Shown here: in pieces, positions 1-8,614 of the stretch
Layout of the letters: every line of letters begins with the position of its first letter
Numbering within the stretch: the first letter of the stretch is position 1
DNA from: Sphaerochaetaceae bacterium
Lineage (GTDB): Bacteria > Spirochaetota > Spirochaetia > Sphaerochaetales > Sphaerochaetaceae
NCBI GenBank assembly: GCA_028532915.1
Contig: JAQQAI010000052.1
Coordinates: forward strand, 1 to 64,000
DNA: 64,000 nt
Direction of reading: 5' to 3'
Made by a program: the position numbers and the translations under genes
The notes under the pieces: generated by a model
What the model was told of the DNA's origin: nothing
The model's input: the letters and a program-made list of their open reading frames with translations, nothing else
The model's database searches: none

Positions 1-47
1 AATTCTTCTTCAGGTTTCCTCTTACCCACTCAAAACAGCGAATAGCC

Positions 48-91
48 AAAAAAAAGTGTATATCTTGTTTTTATATTAACAAGTTATACAC
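48..91 (-). terminator. Rho-independent terminator of tRNA-Leu
   Basis: Inverted repeat 56-69 / 78-91 (14 bp arms, one mismatch, 8-nt loop) followed on the minus strand by eight T (48-55). It lies just beyond the 3' end of tRNA-Leu. Confidence 0.85.
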
Positions 92-101
92 CATTACTAA
101 T

Positions 102-185
102 TACCGGCGGTCGGACTCGAACCGACACAGGATTGCTCCCAATAGATTTTGAGTCTATCGTGTCTACCAATTTCACCACGCCGGC
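102..185 (-). tRNA. tRNA-Leu (anticodon CAA)
   Basis: An 84-nt cloverleaf reads on the minus strand. The acceptor stem GCCGGCG pairs with CGCCGGT, the T loop is GGTTCGAGTCC, and a long variable arm is present, as expected for class II tRNA. The anticodon loop CTCAAAA gives CAA, which reads UUG leucine codons. The discriminator is A at 102, and CCA is not encoded. Confidence 0.95.
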
Positions 186-286
186 GATTGATCATGCGAA
201 AAATCTAAGAGTTACCATACACTATGGAGAAAAAAAACACAAGACAGATCACTTAGAAAACCGCTGGTCAGGTTTCTCCCACACCC

Positions 287-315
287 TTGCTGATAGACCT
301 CTCTATGGGTATATT
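287..315 (+). promoter_or_regulatory. sigma-70-type promoter for the class I aldolase
   Basis: TTGCTG (287-292), a 17-bp spacer, then TATATT (310-315). The predicted start lies about 30 nt before the ATG at 351, which has a good AAAGGAG ribosome site. Confidence 0.6.
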
Positions 316-350
316 GAAGTTGACCGCAAGTCGGGTCGAAAGGAGTTTAT

Positions 351-1238
351 ATGAATCTGAAACAGCTGGATAGGATGAAAAACGGAAAGGGCTTCATAGC
401 TGCACTGGACAACAGCGGAGGCAGTACACCCAAAGCTTTGGAGCAATATGGCATCAAATCAGGTTCATTCAAGAATGATGAACAGATGTTCGCATTGATG
501 CACGAGATGAGATCGAGGATCATCACAAGTCCGTCATTCACGAAGGAGCATATCATTGCGGCAATTCTCTTTCAGGATACGTTGGACCGTACCATCGAAG
601 GTCTCCGTCCAGCACAGTATCTCTGGGAGAAAAAAGGTATCGTCCCGTTTCTCAAGGCTGACAAGGGGCTTGCTCCTGTGGAGGACGGAGTTCAGCTGAT
701 GAAACCCTTCCCCGAACTGAAAACACTGCTTGAAAGAGCGACTGAACACGAAATCTTCGGAACGAAAATGAGATCCGTCATTAAAGAGGCGAACGCGAAG
801 AGTATCAGAAAGGTGGTGCAGCAGCAGTTCGATACGGCACAGATCATCCTCGGTTATGATCTGGTTCCCATCATTGAACCTGAAGTGGATATATTCAGCC
901 CCGATAAGATCGAGTCCGAGAAGATTCTGAAAGAAGAACTGCTGAGACAGCTCTCCCTTCTTGATGATGAAACGAAAGTGATGTTCAAACTATCGATTCC
1001 GACAAAAGCCGGTTTCTATACGGATCTCATCAATGATGAGCATGTGGTGAGAGTCGTTGCTCTGTCCGGAGGATACGATCAGGATGAAGCTAATACACTT
1101 CTTGTGAAGAACAAGGGATTGATAGCGAGTTTCTCCAGAGCTCTTGCTCAGAATCTGCATATAACTCAGAGTGACGAACAGTTCAATCAGGTTCTTGCCT
1201 CTTCGATCAGCAGAATCTACGAGGCGTCGATAAGCTGA
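351..1238 (+). CDS. fda: class I fructose-1,6-bisphosphate aldolase
   Basis: A cytosolic glycolytic enzyme that cleaves fructose-1,6-bisphosphate to dihydroxyacetone phosphate and glyceraldehyde-3-phosphate through a Schiff-base lysine. The 295-aa length matches the Staphylococcus Fda type, and the N-terminal FIAALDNSGGSTPKAL segment is diagnostic of it. The FKLSIPT segment in the second half carries a conserved lysine, probably the catalytic one. The ATG is preceded by AAAGGAG. It stands alone between tRNA-Leu and the convergent mltG. This form is distinct from the zinc-dependent class II enzyme. Confidence 0.93.
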   Translation: MNLKQLDRMKNGKGFIAALDNSGGSTPKALEQYGIKSGSFKNDEQMFALMHEMRSRIITSPSFTKEHIIAAILFQDTLDRTIEGLRPAQYLWEKKGIVPFLKADKGLAPVEDGVQLMKPFPELKTLLERATEHEIFGTKMRSVIKEANAKSIRKVVQQQFDTAQIILGYDLVPIIEPEVDIFSPDKIESEKILKEELLRQLSLLDDETKVMFKLSIPTKAGFYTDLINDEHVVRVVALSGGYDQDEANTLLVKNKGLIASFSRALAQNLHITQSDEQFNQVLASSISRIYEASIS

Positions 1239-1251
1239 GAAGGGCTTTCTC

Positions 1252-2535
1252 TCACAGATACCGCTCTATGCTCTCCAGATGCTCCTGATAGGTTTTCGCA
1301 GGATGAAGTTCTCCTTTCTCATCATGCAGATAAAAAAGATAATCATGATGAGATGGAAAGAGTGCCGCATTCAGGGCCTCTTCACCGACAGTCCCTATAC
1401 CCGTGGGGGGCAGCCCTTTGCGTGAGCGGGTATTATAATCTTCCGAGTCGGAGAAATCCCCCTTCTCAAGAGGTTCATCCCATTTTGACAGAGCGTATCT
1501 CGTGGTCGCATCGATGCCCAGCGGTTCATCGAGTTCAAGTCTGTTGTAGATAACCTGCGCAATAAAAGGCATCTGATCTGGATCCTGAGTCTCTCTTTGC
1601 ACCATGGAAGCAATGACGATGACCTCCTCTAGAGAACGGTCACTTTCGACGATCGGAATTCGATACGCCTTCAGCTCTTCCATCATCGCCTCGACACTTT
1701 CGTCTGCAAGCGCATACGGGGAGAATTCTTCCCTTTCGAACGTATAGGTTCCTCCCAAAAGCCACCCTTCGATGAAAGACAGATTCCTTTCTTTCATTAC
1801 CTGATCTGCCGCCTCTATGAATTCACCGGGGACAATCAGCTGTCTTTGGGCGAGAAGAGAGTCTATCATCTCTATATCTGATCCGTCATAGATCGTGACT
1901 GTTATCATCTTCGAACTTTTTTGATCGCGGAGAGCTTCATGAACACTCTGATAATCGCTTGAGAGAGAAAAATGATAACTGCCGGCATTCAGAGCTGTGG
2001 AAGTTCCCATCCTGTCGACATAGGAAAGAAAATCCTGCCCGGACTCGACAATCCCCTCCTCTTCCAGCAAAGAGGCGATCGAAGATGCCGTTGATCCCTT
2101 CTCTATCGTTATGTGTTTAAATGTACCGCTGTCAGGGTCGACGCCTGCGCTCATTGAACGGATCGAGAATATCGTGATAAGAGTCAGAGCAATACAGACG
2201 GCGATGATCAGTGCCGATATCAGAATCACATGAGGATTCTTAAGAAAAGAAGCCCCTTTCTTCTTCTTTCTTTTCTTCTTTTTCTTTCCCCGGTTCTTCC
2301 TGCTGTTCTTTGCCTGGATCGATACGACTCTCTGTTTTTTTGCGTGAGAGGTGCTCTCTTTCTTCCGGGAGACAGGCCGTCTGGTCGCTTCGATCTTCCG
2401 TCTTGAATCTTCCTTCCGTTTCTGAACGATCTTCTTCGCATCTTCCCGGGTGGGAGCATGTTCTGTATATTCACGGCTCCTTTTGTTCATCTCTTTAGAG
2501 ACGGCAAGAGCCTTTTTGTCACGGTTTTCCATCAT
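1252..2535 (-). CDS. mltG: endolytic murein transglycosylase MltG
   Basis: Inner-membrane lytic transglycosylase that cuts nascent glycan strands and so sets peptidoglycan chain length. The protein has a strongly basic Lys/Arg-rich N-terminal cytoplasmic region of about 100 residues, one transmembrane helix (VILISALIIAVCIALTLI), a LysM-like region, and then the YceG domain. The segment IASMVQRETQDP carries the conserved catalytic Glu, followed by QVIYNRL and the late motif GLPPTGIGTVG. A GTG at 2541 could extend it by two residues; the ATG at 2535 is chosen here. It overlaps the end of the upstream coiled-coil gene, so the two are probably cotranscribed. The basic tail is longer than in E. 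coli MltG. Confidence 0.92.
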   Translation of the reverse strand: MMENRDKKALAVSKEMNKRSREYTEHAPTREDAKKIVQKRKEDSRRKIEATRRPVSRKKESTSHAKKQRVVSIQAKNSRKNRGKKKKKRKKKKGASFLKNPHVILISALIIAVCIALTLITIFSIRSMSAGVDPDSGTFKHITIEKGSTASSIASLLEEEGIVESGQDFLSYVDRMGTSTALNAGSYHFSLSSDYQSVHEALRDQKSSKMITVTIYDGSDIEMIDSLLAQRQLIVPGEFIEAADQVMKERNLSFIEGWLLGGTYTFEREEFSPYALADESVEAMMEELKAYRIPIVESDRSLEEVIVIASMVQRETQDPDQMPFIAQVIYNRLELDEPLGIDATTRYALSKWDEPLEKGDFSDSEDYNTRSRKGLPPTGIGTVGEEALNAALFPSHHDYLFYLHDEKGELHPAKTYQEHLESIERYL

Positions 2536-3673
2536 TGTCACCGATCAACAGGACTTTTCCCAATTGCTGCTGCAAGAGTCCTATCTGTTCCTTCTTCGAG
2601 GCCATCGTCTTTCGAATCTCCTCTATCTGACGGTTGAGCTGTCCGATTGAAAGCTCGATATGGGCGATATGATCCTCATCCTGCTGCAGCAGAAGTACGA
2701 GCTCCTCGATCTTCTTTTCGATCGAGAGTCTTTTTATACTCCCGAGCAATTCGGTTTTCAGTTCCTGCTGCTCTATGATCTGGTGATAACAACCGGTCAT
2801 ACCGGGAAAGTGTTCTTCGAGTTCTGACGGATCGATCATCGCGGAAATATATTTGCCGTAAAGAATCGCCGCATGATTTCTGGCCTTATCAGATTCTCTG
2901 AGTTCGCTTTCGATATCGCTGATCTTCCGCGCCAGAGATCCGTTAATGCCTTCCTGCTCAAGTCTGTGGTGACTATAGCGTATCTGCTCCGAGATCATTG
3001 CAGCTTCCTCATCTATCTCATTTATGATCTTAAGCAGTTCCGTATGCTCTTTATTGAAAAGTGAACGTTTTGTGCTGTTGAGAGAAGAAATGAGGTTCTG
3101 CGTGGCGACAGTACGACCGATGCGGATAAAGAACTCTCCGTATTTGCCGGTATGAAATTTCAATCGCCGGTTTTTCATTCTCACATTGACTTTCATCGGA
3201 ATCTTCAGAAGAAAATGTGCCGACTGATACCGTCTGTCCGCATCATCCCTTGCAGAAGAAAGTACTGAAGATTCCTCCTGCATTGCCTGAATCTCCGGAA
3301 TCTTCAAAAGGATACGGTCGGAGAGAACACCGGATTCGGCCTCCTCCCATACTATCACCCCGATTCTGCTGTACAGGAGTTTCAAGAACTCGTTACGTTC
3401 TTTCTTTTCGGATGACAGCTCTTTGAGGCGATTGGAATTTCTCTTGAAGGACGCTTTGATATCCTGAAACTTTGCCAGTCTCGATTTCACCTTCCCGCTT
3501 TGAGCAGCACATCGGGAAAAATCCTCATACAATGATTTCGCTTCTTTTGTCATAACCGGGCTACCGCAGGAAAGTGCGAGCTCACCCAGCTGCGCGTACA
3601 GATGCTGGAGAACTCTGCCGACTTCGGCAACCTGTCTTTCGACCTCTTCTATCTGACTGTGCTGTCGTGCCAT
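2519..3673 (-). CDS. coiled-coil protein of unknown function
   Basis: A 384-aa, highly charged protein without a signal peptide or membrane helix. Long heptad-rich stretches cover roughly residues 1-120, 190-280 and 315-375, giving three predicted coiled-coil blocks around a basic central segment (FLLKIPMKVNVRMKNRRLKF). I do not recognise the family. It overlaps mltG by about 17 nt and precedes it, so translational coupling and a role in envelope growth or division are possible, but that is inference from position alone. It is probably lineage-restricted. Confidence 0.7.
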   Translation of the reverse strand: MARQHSQIEEVERQVAEVGRVLQHLYAQLGELALSCGSPVMTKEAKSLYEDFSRCAAQSGKVKSRLAKFQDIKASFKRNSNRLKELSSEKKERNEFLKLLYSRIGVIVWEEAESGVLSDRILLKIPEIQAMQEESSVLSSARDDADRRYQSAHFLLKIPMKVNVRMKNRRLKFHTGKYGEFFIRIGRTVATQNLISSLNSTKRSLFNKEHTELLKIINEIDEEAAMISEQIRYSHHRLEQEGINGSLARKISDIESELRESDKARNHAAILYGKYISAMIDPSELEEHFPGMTGCYHQIIEQQELKTELLGSIKRLSIEKKIEELVLLLQQDEDHIAHIELSIGQLNRQIEEIRKTMASKKEQIGLLQQQLGKVLLIGDNDGKP

Positions 3674-3721
3674 GTTCTCTCCTTAGCAACCGTAATGACA
3701 GTCTAACATAACAGCGCTTTC

Positions 3722-3750
3722 TTGACAAAGGAAGCTTGGATGTATATCCT
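3722..3750 (+). promoter_or_regulatory. sigma-70 promoter for the DEAD-box-like gene
   Basis: Perfect TTGACA (3722-3727), a 17-bp spacer, then TATCCT (3745-3750). This is about 50 nt upstream of the ATG at 3809, which has a GGAGGT ribosome site. Confidence 0.7.
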
Positions 3751-3808
3751 TGAGCAAGGAACGAAACTAAAAAGAGCGTCGCATGAATGAATTCTCCGTG
3801 GAGGTGGA

Positions 3809-5338
3809 ATGAATACAGTATCTATTCCCTCTCCACTAAAACAAACGCTAGATGAAATGGCTCAACAGCCCTCTCCGAGACACCTCTGCATAGAGAGTGC
3901 CGACTATGCGCTGTACGCCTCGCTGTATAGAGTCTCTACCCTTGCGAAACAGAAGAAACGCAATCCGGTATCGGCTCCATCTGTCGTTTTACTGGTCGAT
4001 CAGGATATTCTTCCTTCGGTAAGAGATCATTATTCGACACCGAATGAATTCTCTGCGACCTATGTAAGCGAGAAACAGAGTCCGAAAGAGAACCTTGAGG
4101 TGCTGCATCAGCATTCGAAAGTTCTCATTACCACGCCGTCACGAATCATCGACCATATCCGAAGAGATAACATCAGACTTGATAAGTGCACAGATGTGAT
4201 CGTTCTTCATTCCTTTGTACAAAGAGAGGATGAGGATGATGAACAGTTTCAGGTGCGCGGACAGCTCTTTCTCGACGACTGCCGTTTCGTCTTCACAAAA
4301 CTGGATGCCGCAACGAATATCGAATATTTTTGCGCATCGCTGGACCATCTTCAGAGAAGCAGCAAGGAACTCTATGAAGATGTGAACATCGTACCCCTTT
4401 CATCATGGTATCGTTCACCATACCCTGTCACGAACATCATCTGTTCTTCGCAATCGGCAAAAGATATTGAAGATATCTTATATACGATCCCCGGAGAATT
4501 GCTGTATATCGTACATGGTTCGGCGATATCGAAACATGCTCTGCTGAGCCGTCTCAGCAAAGCGAAGCCCGCGCTGCACTACAGACTGTACAGCTGCAGC
4601 GACATCAATTCATTACAAGAGGATGTAGACAACCTTCCGATCACAGTGGTTCTCCTTGCTGTCACTGTCGATCAACTGACTGACCTGATCAGACATCTGT
4701 ATCACTGGAACGGAACGGATCACCGTATCTATACGATACTGAAAGCTAATGAGGCCACCACGATAACTACATCCAAGGAGACATTACTCATGGATCAAGA
4801 GACAAAACTCTCACCATCACCGGAAGAGATCACTGCAGGAAAACTGCAGCTACTTACCTCAAAAGTCAAAATTGACTCGAACCCAGAAGAACTGGAGAAC
4901 CTCAAAAAGCTCTTCAAGAAGAATGTTCCATTCACTCAGAGAGGGAATGTGACAGCCTATCTGCTCAGGGAATTTCTGAACAAGAACCCCAGAGGCACTG
5001 AGAAAAGAAAACCACAGAACACAAGAAAAGCTCCTGCCGAGGTAAAATCCGACCAGAACAGAGATGGAGCAAAACCGAAAACCCGCGTAATGCCCGAAGG
5101 TTCAAGGACTCTCTATATCAACATCGGAAAAATGAGAAGACTCTACTCGAAAGAGTTGTCTCAGATATTTCAGGATAATCTCTCTATCACAAAAGATGAT
5201 ATCTACTCTATCAGAGTGCATGACAAGTACTCGTTCGTCACTCTCGATGAAAAACATGCCGAAAAGGCGATAGAAGTTCTCAACGGAATGGAAATCAGAG
5301 GCCGGATTGCAGCTGTGAGTTACTCGAACAAGGAATAG
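3809..5338 (+). CDS. degenerate DEAD-box-like RNA helicase with DbpA-type RNA-binding domain
   Basis: A 509-aa protein laid out like a DbpA/CsdA helicase: two RecA-like lobes (about 1-200 and 210-350), a basic linker, and a C-terminal DbpA RNA-binding domain (about 430-505, starting TLYINIGKMRRLYSKEL). Motif Ib-like TPSR (109-112) is present. No P-loop AxxGxGKT can be found in residues 20-50, and the DEAD position reads VIVLHSF (130-136). ATP hydrolysis is therefore unlikely. It may be an RNA-binding pseudo-helicase acting on 23S rRNA or another structured RNA. It overlaps the following MBL gene closely (stop at 5338, ATG at 5341). Confidence 0.75.
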   Translation: MNTVSIPSPLKQTLDEMAQQPSPRHLCIESADYALYASLYRVSTLAKQKKRNPVSAPSVVLLVDQDILPSVRDHYSTPNEFSATYVSEKQSPKENLEVLHQHSKVLITTPSRIIDHIRRDNIRLDKCTDVIVLHSFVQREDEDDEQFQVRGQLFLDDCRFVFTKLDAATNIEYFCASLDHLQRSSKELYEDVNIVPLSSWYRSPYPVTNIICSSQSAKDIEDILYTIPGELLYIVHGSAISKHALLSRLSKAKPALHYRLYSCSDINSLQEDVDNLPITVVLLAVTVDQLTDLIRHLYHWNGTDHRIYTILKANEATTITTSKETLLMDQETKLSPSPEEITAGKLQLLTSKVKIDSNPEELENLKKLFKKNVPFTQRGNVTAYLLREFLNKNPRGTEKRKPQNTRKAPAEVKSDQNRDGAKPKTRVMPEGSRTLYINIGKMRRLYSKELSQIFQDNLSITKDDIYSIRVHDKYSFVTLDEKHAEKAIEVLNGMEIRGRIAAVSYSNKE

Positions 5339-5340
5339 TG

Positions 5341-5994
5341 ATGGAAATCGAAAGCCTGGCAGTCGGGATATTCAGAACCAACTGCTACCTCTTGCATGAT
5401 ACACAGAGAGTCTGGATCATAGACCCGGGCGACCAGGGAGAGATGATCAGACAAATCATCAGTGAACGGGGATGGACTGTTCAGTCCATCCTTCTCACTC
5501 ACGGCCATTTCGATCATATCCTGGCTGTCCCCTACCTTCATAGGCACTATCCTGAAGCTGAGATCATGATCCACAGGGAAGATTCTTCAGCCCTGGGTGA
5601 AACGGCATACGATACAATGGTATCTTTCATACGTCATGTGGATGTACAGCTTCTGCAACATGTAAACGACATCACAGAATTCCCCTCCCCCACCGTCCTT
5701 CTCGAAGATGGTCAGCTGATCGGAGGGTGCAATCTTCGTGTCCTTTTCACACCCGGTCATTCGAGAGGCTCCATCGGCTTTTATAACGAAGAAGAGGGTA
5801 TTCTTTTCTCCGGAGATACCCTCTTTTATCATACGATAGGAAGGACAGACCTTCCGTTCGCCGACTATGATGTGCTCATCGATTCAATACATAAAAAGCT
5901 GCTCCCTCTGAACAAGGAAGTGAACGTATATCCCGGACACGGGAAAGTGACGACGATAGGCGATGAGCTGAAATCGAATCCATTTCTCAGCTAG
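5341..5994 (+). CDS. MBL-fold hydrolase, glyoxalase II-like
   Basis: A 217-aa metallo-beta-lactamase-fold protein of the short YcbL/GloB-like group. The zinc ligands are clear: THGHFDH near residue 57, a histidine in FTPGHSRGS, an aspartate in FSGDTLFYHTIGRTD, and VYPGHG near the C-terminus. The GRTDLP motif is typical of hydroxyacylglutathione-hydrolase-like enzymes of anaerobes. The likely substrate is a thioester, but this is unproven. Translation starts at ATG 5341, three bases after the stop of the upstream gene, so it is translationally coupled. The convergent DksA-like gene ends 7 nt away. Confidence 0.88.
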   Translation: MEIESLAVGIFRTNCYLLHDTQRVWIIDPGDQGEMIRQIISERGWTVQSILLTHGHFDHILAVPYLHRHYPEAEIMIHREDSSALGETAYDTMVSFIRHVDVQLLQHVNDITEFPSPTVLLEDGQLIGGCNLRVLFTPGHSRGSIGFYNEEEGILFSGDTLFYHTIGRTDLPFADYDVLIDSIHKKLLPLNKEVNVYPGHGKVTTIGDELKSNPFLS

Positions 5995-6001
5995 ATTCTT
6001 T

Positions 6002-6376
6002 TCACCATGATTTTCTCTTCTGCCCTTCCTGGCCGCTTTTGCATTTGATGCAGAGCACTGCATACGGAATCGCCCTGAGACGCTCCTCGGGAATTTTTGC
6101 TCCGCACTGCAGACACATTCCATATTTATGATTCTTGATTCTGGAGAGAGCGGCATCCACACTCTTGAGACGGTTTGCAGCGATTTGATTCAAAACTTCC
6201 ATCTTCTTTATCATCATGTCATCACTGGCGACATCTCCGTCATCCTTTATCCCCATCGAGGAAACGAGTGACTTGAAATCTTCATCCTCCGAAGCAAGAC
6301 TTTCCAAGATCTCCTTGCGAAGATTCAACAGAAGTTGTTCCATCTCTTGTGTGAACTGCTGATCCATACTTACCAC
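6002..6376 (-). CDS. DksA/TraR-type zinc-finger protein
   Basis: A 124-aa protein with a helical N-terminal half and a C-terminal C4 zinc finger. The cysteines are arranged as CxxC, then 17 residues, then CxxC (CLQCGAKIPEERLRAI..., then CIKC). The family binds the secondary channel of RNA polymerase and modulates transcription, in some members together with ppGpp. The coiled-coil tip here reads ASEDEDF rather than the classic DxxDxA of E. coli DksA, so activity cannot be assumed to be identical. It is monocistronic, with AGGTGG-like bases before the start. Confidence 0.85.
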   Translation of the reverse strand: MVSMDQQFTQEMEQLLLNLRKEILESLASEDEDFKSLVSSMGIKDDGDVASDDMMIKKMEVLNQIAANRLKSVDAALSRIKNHKYGMCLQCGAKIPEERLRAIPYAVLCIKCKSGQEGQKRKSW

Positions 6377-6454
6377 CTCGACACATATACTTCAAATAGT
6401 ATCAATAAAGATGGATGTCTTTTTGGAATACGTCAAGTATTATTTTTTGTTTAT

Positions 6455-7054
6455 TCATAAAAAAGTATCAATAATTGAGAGAAATTCTTCATAAGTTGTT
6501 GCAAGAGGAAGATTCGGCTCCTCTTCCAATATACTTTCAGGGGCTCTGAAGAGTGCTCCGCTGTCCGCATTTTTGATCATAGTGAGATCATTATAGGAAT
6601 CTCCTGCTGCGAAAACGGTGAACCCGATCTGCTGCAGAGCCTGAACAGCCTTCCGTTTCCCGTCCTGCTGGCGAAGCTTGTAATCGACGATCATATCGTT
6701 TTCATCGATCACCAGAGAATTGCAGAAGATCGTCGGAAACATGAGCTTTTCCATCAGAGGATGGGCAAACTCGGAAAAAGTGTCACTCAATATGATGACC
6801 TGCGTCTTCTCTCTCAGTGTCTGCAAGAAACTCAAAGCACCATCAAGTGGATCGAGAGTTCTGATAACTTCCTGAATATCTGAAAGTGTCAGACCATGCT
6901 CTTTGAGAATCGCAAGTCGCTGGTTCATAAGAACATCATAATTACTCTCATCCCTCGTTGTCCTTCTCAGTTCGGCAATTTTGGTCTTCTGTGCAACACT
7001 AATCCAGATTTCGGGTACTAAGACCCCTTCAAGGTCAAGACATACTACTTTCAT
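6455..7054 (-). CDS. thrH: bifunctional phosphoserine phosphatase/homoserine phosphotransferase ThrH
   Basis: HAD-superfamily phosphatase of about 199 aa. Motif I is DLEGVLVPEIW near the N-terminus, where the usual DxDxT second Asp is Glu, as in ThrH. Motif II is SDTFSEF and the motif IV region is AAGDSYNDLTMI. ThrH removes phosphate from phosphoserine and can transfer it to homoserine. Length and motif spacing match Pseudomonas ThrH. ATG at 7054 is chosen after a GGAGTAAGG site, although a GTG lies one codon upstream. Confidence 0.88.
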   Translation of the reverse strand: MKVVCLDLEGVLVPEIWISVAQKTKIAELRRTTRDESNYDVLMNQRLAILKEHGLTLSDIQEVIRTLDPLDGALSFLQTLREKTQVIILSDTFSEFAHPLMEKLMFPTIFCNSLVIDENDMIVDYKLRQQDGKRKAVQALQQIGFTVFAAGDSYNDLTMIKNADSGALFRAPESILEEEPNLPLATTYEEFLSIIDTFL

Positions 7055-7115
7055 CACAATCCTTACTCCACTCTGATAGTTTCTTCGGCCTTACCACAAG
7101 CCCTTTCTTTACCGG

Positions 7116-7268
7116 TTAACGGTGCATCATCACATACCGGCCGGCATGACCGGGATATACATTTTCTTTCACTGTATTGACGACGAACTGTTGAAATTCA
7201 GAATACGGAATATAGGAGCTTCTATCAAGAGTAATTCCGCCACTTTTCGAATATAGATACATTAGCAT
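7116..7268 (-). CDS. possible small ORF or gene remnant (50 aa)
   Basis: The 277-nt stretch between thrH and cobS contains this open frame. It has protein-like composition (YIPYSEFQQFVVNTVKEN, then VYPGHAGRYVMMHR at the C-terminus). I see no convincing ribosome site and do not recognise the family. An in-frame stop lies just before the first ATG, so it may be the tail of a decayed gene. The rest of the gap shows nothing else. Confidence 0.3.
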   Translation of the reverse strand: MLMYLYSKSGGITLDRSSYIPYSEFQQFVVNTVKENVYPGHAGRYVMMHR

Positions 7269-7331
7269 AGCCAATTAGATCGATACCACCTCACCCTCCA
7301 TCCATTTGATCCTGAATGGTCAACTTGATTT

Positions 7332-8075
7332 CTAGCGGAATGCTGCGATGCAGAGCATGAAGACTTCACTGAGTTCACAAGCTGCACCGAGCAGGTCGCC
7401 TGTTATTCCGTCGATCCTCTTTCGCCCTTTATAGGCAACAAACAGTGCGACAGCAACCGCGGTCCCGACACAGCTGAGAAACAGAAAAATATCATCAAAG
7501 AAAAACAGCAAAGCGATGAGAGCGATCTGAACCGAGGAGACGACCAGATGGCGAAGTCTGCTTTCATTGATGAGTGCTCCTGCAGTCCCTCCCTCCTTTC
7601 TTGCATACGGCTGGGTCACAGAAAGAAACACCAGAATGAATCGGGAAACCGAAGAAATCGCAATAAGACAGATTCCTTCCGACTGTTCGATCAGAGCACT
7701 CAAGGCAGCAGTCTTTACTATCAGCAGAACGCCTATACTGATCGCGCCGAAAGCCCCGATGCGGGAGTCTTTCATGATCTGCAGAATCCTTTCTTTGGTC
7801 CATCCTCCACCGAATCCGTCAGCCATATCGGCCAATCCGTCAAGATGAAAGGCTCTTGTCACATATACATGAAAAGCGACAATCACGGCAGCAGCAAGCT
7901 GTGCAGACACTGCAGGATAGAGAAGCCTGTACAGCAGCCACTGCATCAGTCCTAAAACCAGACCGACAGGGACGAACCAATACAGAGATGTTGTCATCGA
8001 ACTGCTCTCTTTTCCCCAAACTCTGAAGATAGTAAGAGTTCTGAATGCTGTAGCTAATCCGATTCCTCCCTTCAT
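7332..8075 (-). CDS. cobS: cobalamin synthase CobS (adenosylcobinamide-GDP ribazoletransferase)
   Basis: Integral membrane enzyme that joins adenosylcobinamide-GDP to alpha-ribazole (or its 5'-phosphate) in the last step of cobalamin assembly. The 247-aa protein has about six hydrophobic segments and the family motif HLDGLADMADGFGGG with its conserved acidic residues. The start overlaps the cobU stop (ATGA junction). It is the last gene of the cobT-cobU-cobS run. No corrin-ring genes are seen, so this set fits salvage of cobinamide or lower-ligand exchange. Confidence 0.93.
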   Translation of the reverse strand: MKGGIGLATAFRTLTIFRVWGKESSSMTTSLYWFVPVGLVLGLMQWLLYRLLYPAVSAQLAAAVIVAFHVYVTRAFHLDGLADMADGFGGGWTKERILQIMKDSRIGAFGAISIGVLLIVKTAALSALIEQSEGICLIAISSVSRFILVFLSVTQPYARKEGGTAGALINESRLRHLVVSSVQIALIALLFFFDDIFLFLSCVGTAVAVALFVAYKGRKRIDGITGDLLGAACELSEVFMLCIAAFR

Positions 8076-8614
8076 AGAGTCTCCCCTTTAATGTATTGGG
8101 GAATACCGCAGGTCATCCTGATTACCACATCCGCTATGGAGGCGACTTTCTGGTTCATCCATCCGTGAGCATCACGATATATACGCGACATTTCATTGTC
8201 CGGAACGATTCCTTCGCCCACCTCGTTAGAAATCAGGATGATTGTGTTGGTCGTTTCAGTCAGAGCCTCATAAAGACTGTCGAGACGGCTGTAGGAAAAA
8301 GCCGGTTTTTCATGATAAAAAAGATTTCCCAGATAGACGCTCAGACAATCGACTAAGAGCACAGAGTTCTCAGGTTGAGCCATAACCGCTCCGGCCAGGT
8401 CAAGAGGCTCCTCTACAGTCCTCTCGAACAGACCTTCTCTTCTTTGCTGATGCCGCGCGATTCTCTCTTTCATCTCTTCATCAGTGACCTCGCCTGTCGC
8501 AATATAGACAGCTTTCCCCGGCAACCGGAGGACCAGCTGCTCACCGAACCGGCTTTTTCCGCTTCTCGCCCCGCCGACGACGAAGATGACCCTGTTTTCC
8601 TCATGATTCATCAT
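8072..8614 (-). CDS. cobU: adenosylcobinamide kinase/guanylyltransferase CobU
   Basis: A cytosolic bifunctional enzyme that phosphorylates adenosylcobinamide and adds GMP. The P-loop GGARSGKSRFGE is at the N-terminus, the conserved IATGEVTDEEM follows, and then LLVDCLSVYLGN with the family acidic residue. The length of about 180 aa is normal. It overlaps cobT at its start and cobS at its end, so all three are translationally coupled. GTG 8617 and ATG 8611 are alternative starts. Confidence 0.94.
   Translation of the reverse strand: MMNHEENRVIFVVGGARSGKSRFGEQLVLRLPGKAVYIATGEVTDEEMKERIARHQQRREGLFERTVEEPLDLAGAVMAQPENSVLLVDCLSVYLGNLFYHEKPAFSYSRLDSLYEALTETTNTIILISNEVGEGIVPDNEMSRIYRDAHGWMNQKVASIADVVIRMTCGIPQYIKGETL

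Noticed and set aside
133-354. Plus-strand ORF across tRNA-Leu
   Set aside because: It overlaps the tRNA and the aldolase promoter and has no protein-like features.
7058-7331. Cobalamin riboswitch near the cob genes
   Set aside because: The gap lies downstream of cobS, and no B12-box-like conserved sequence is visible.
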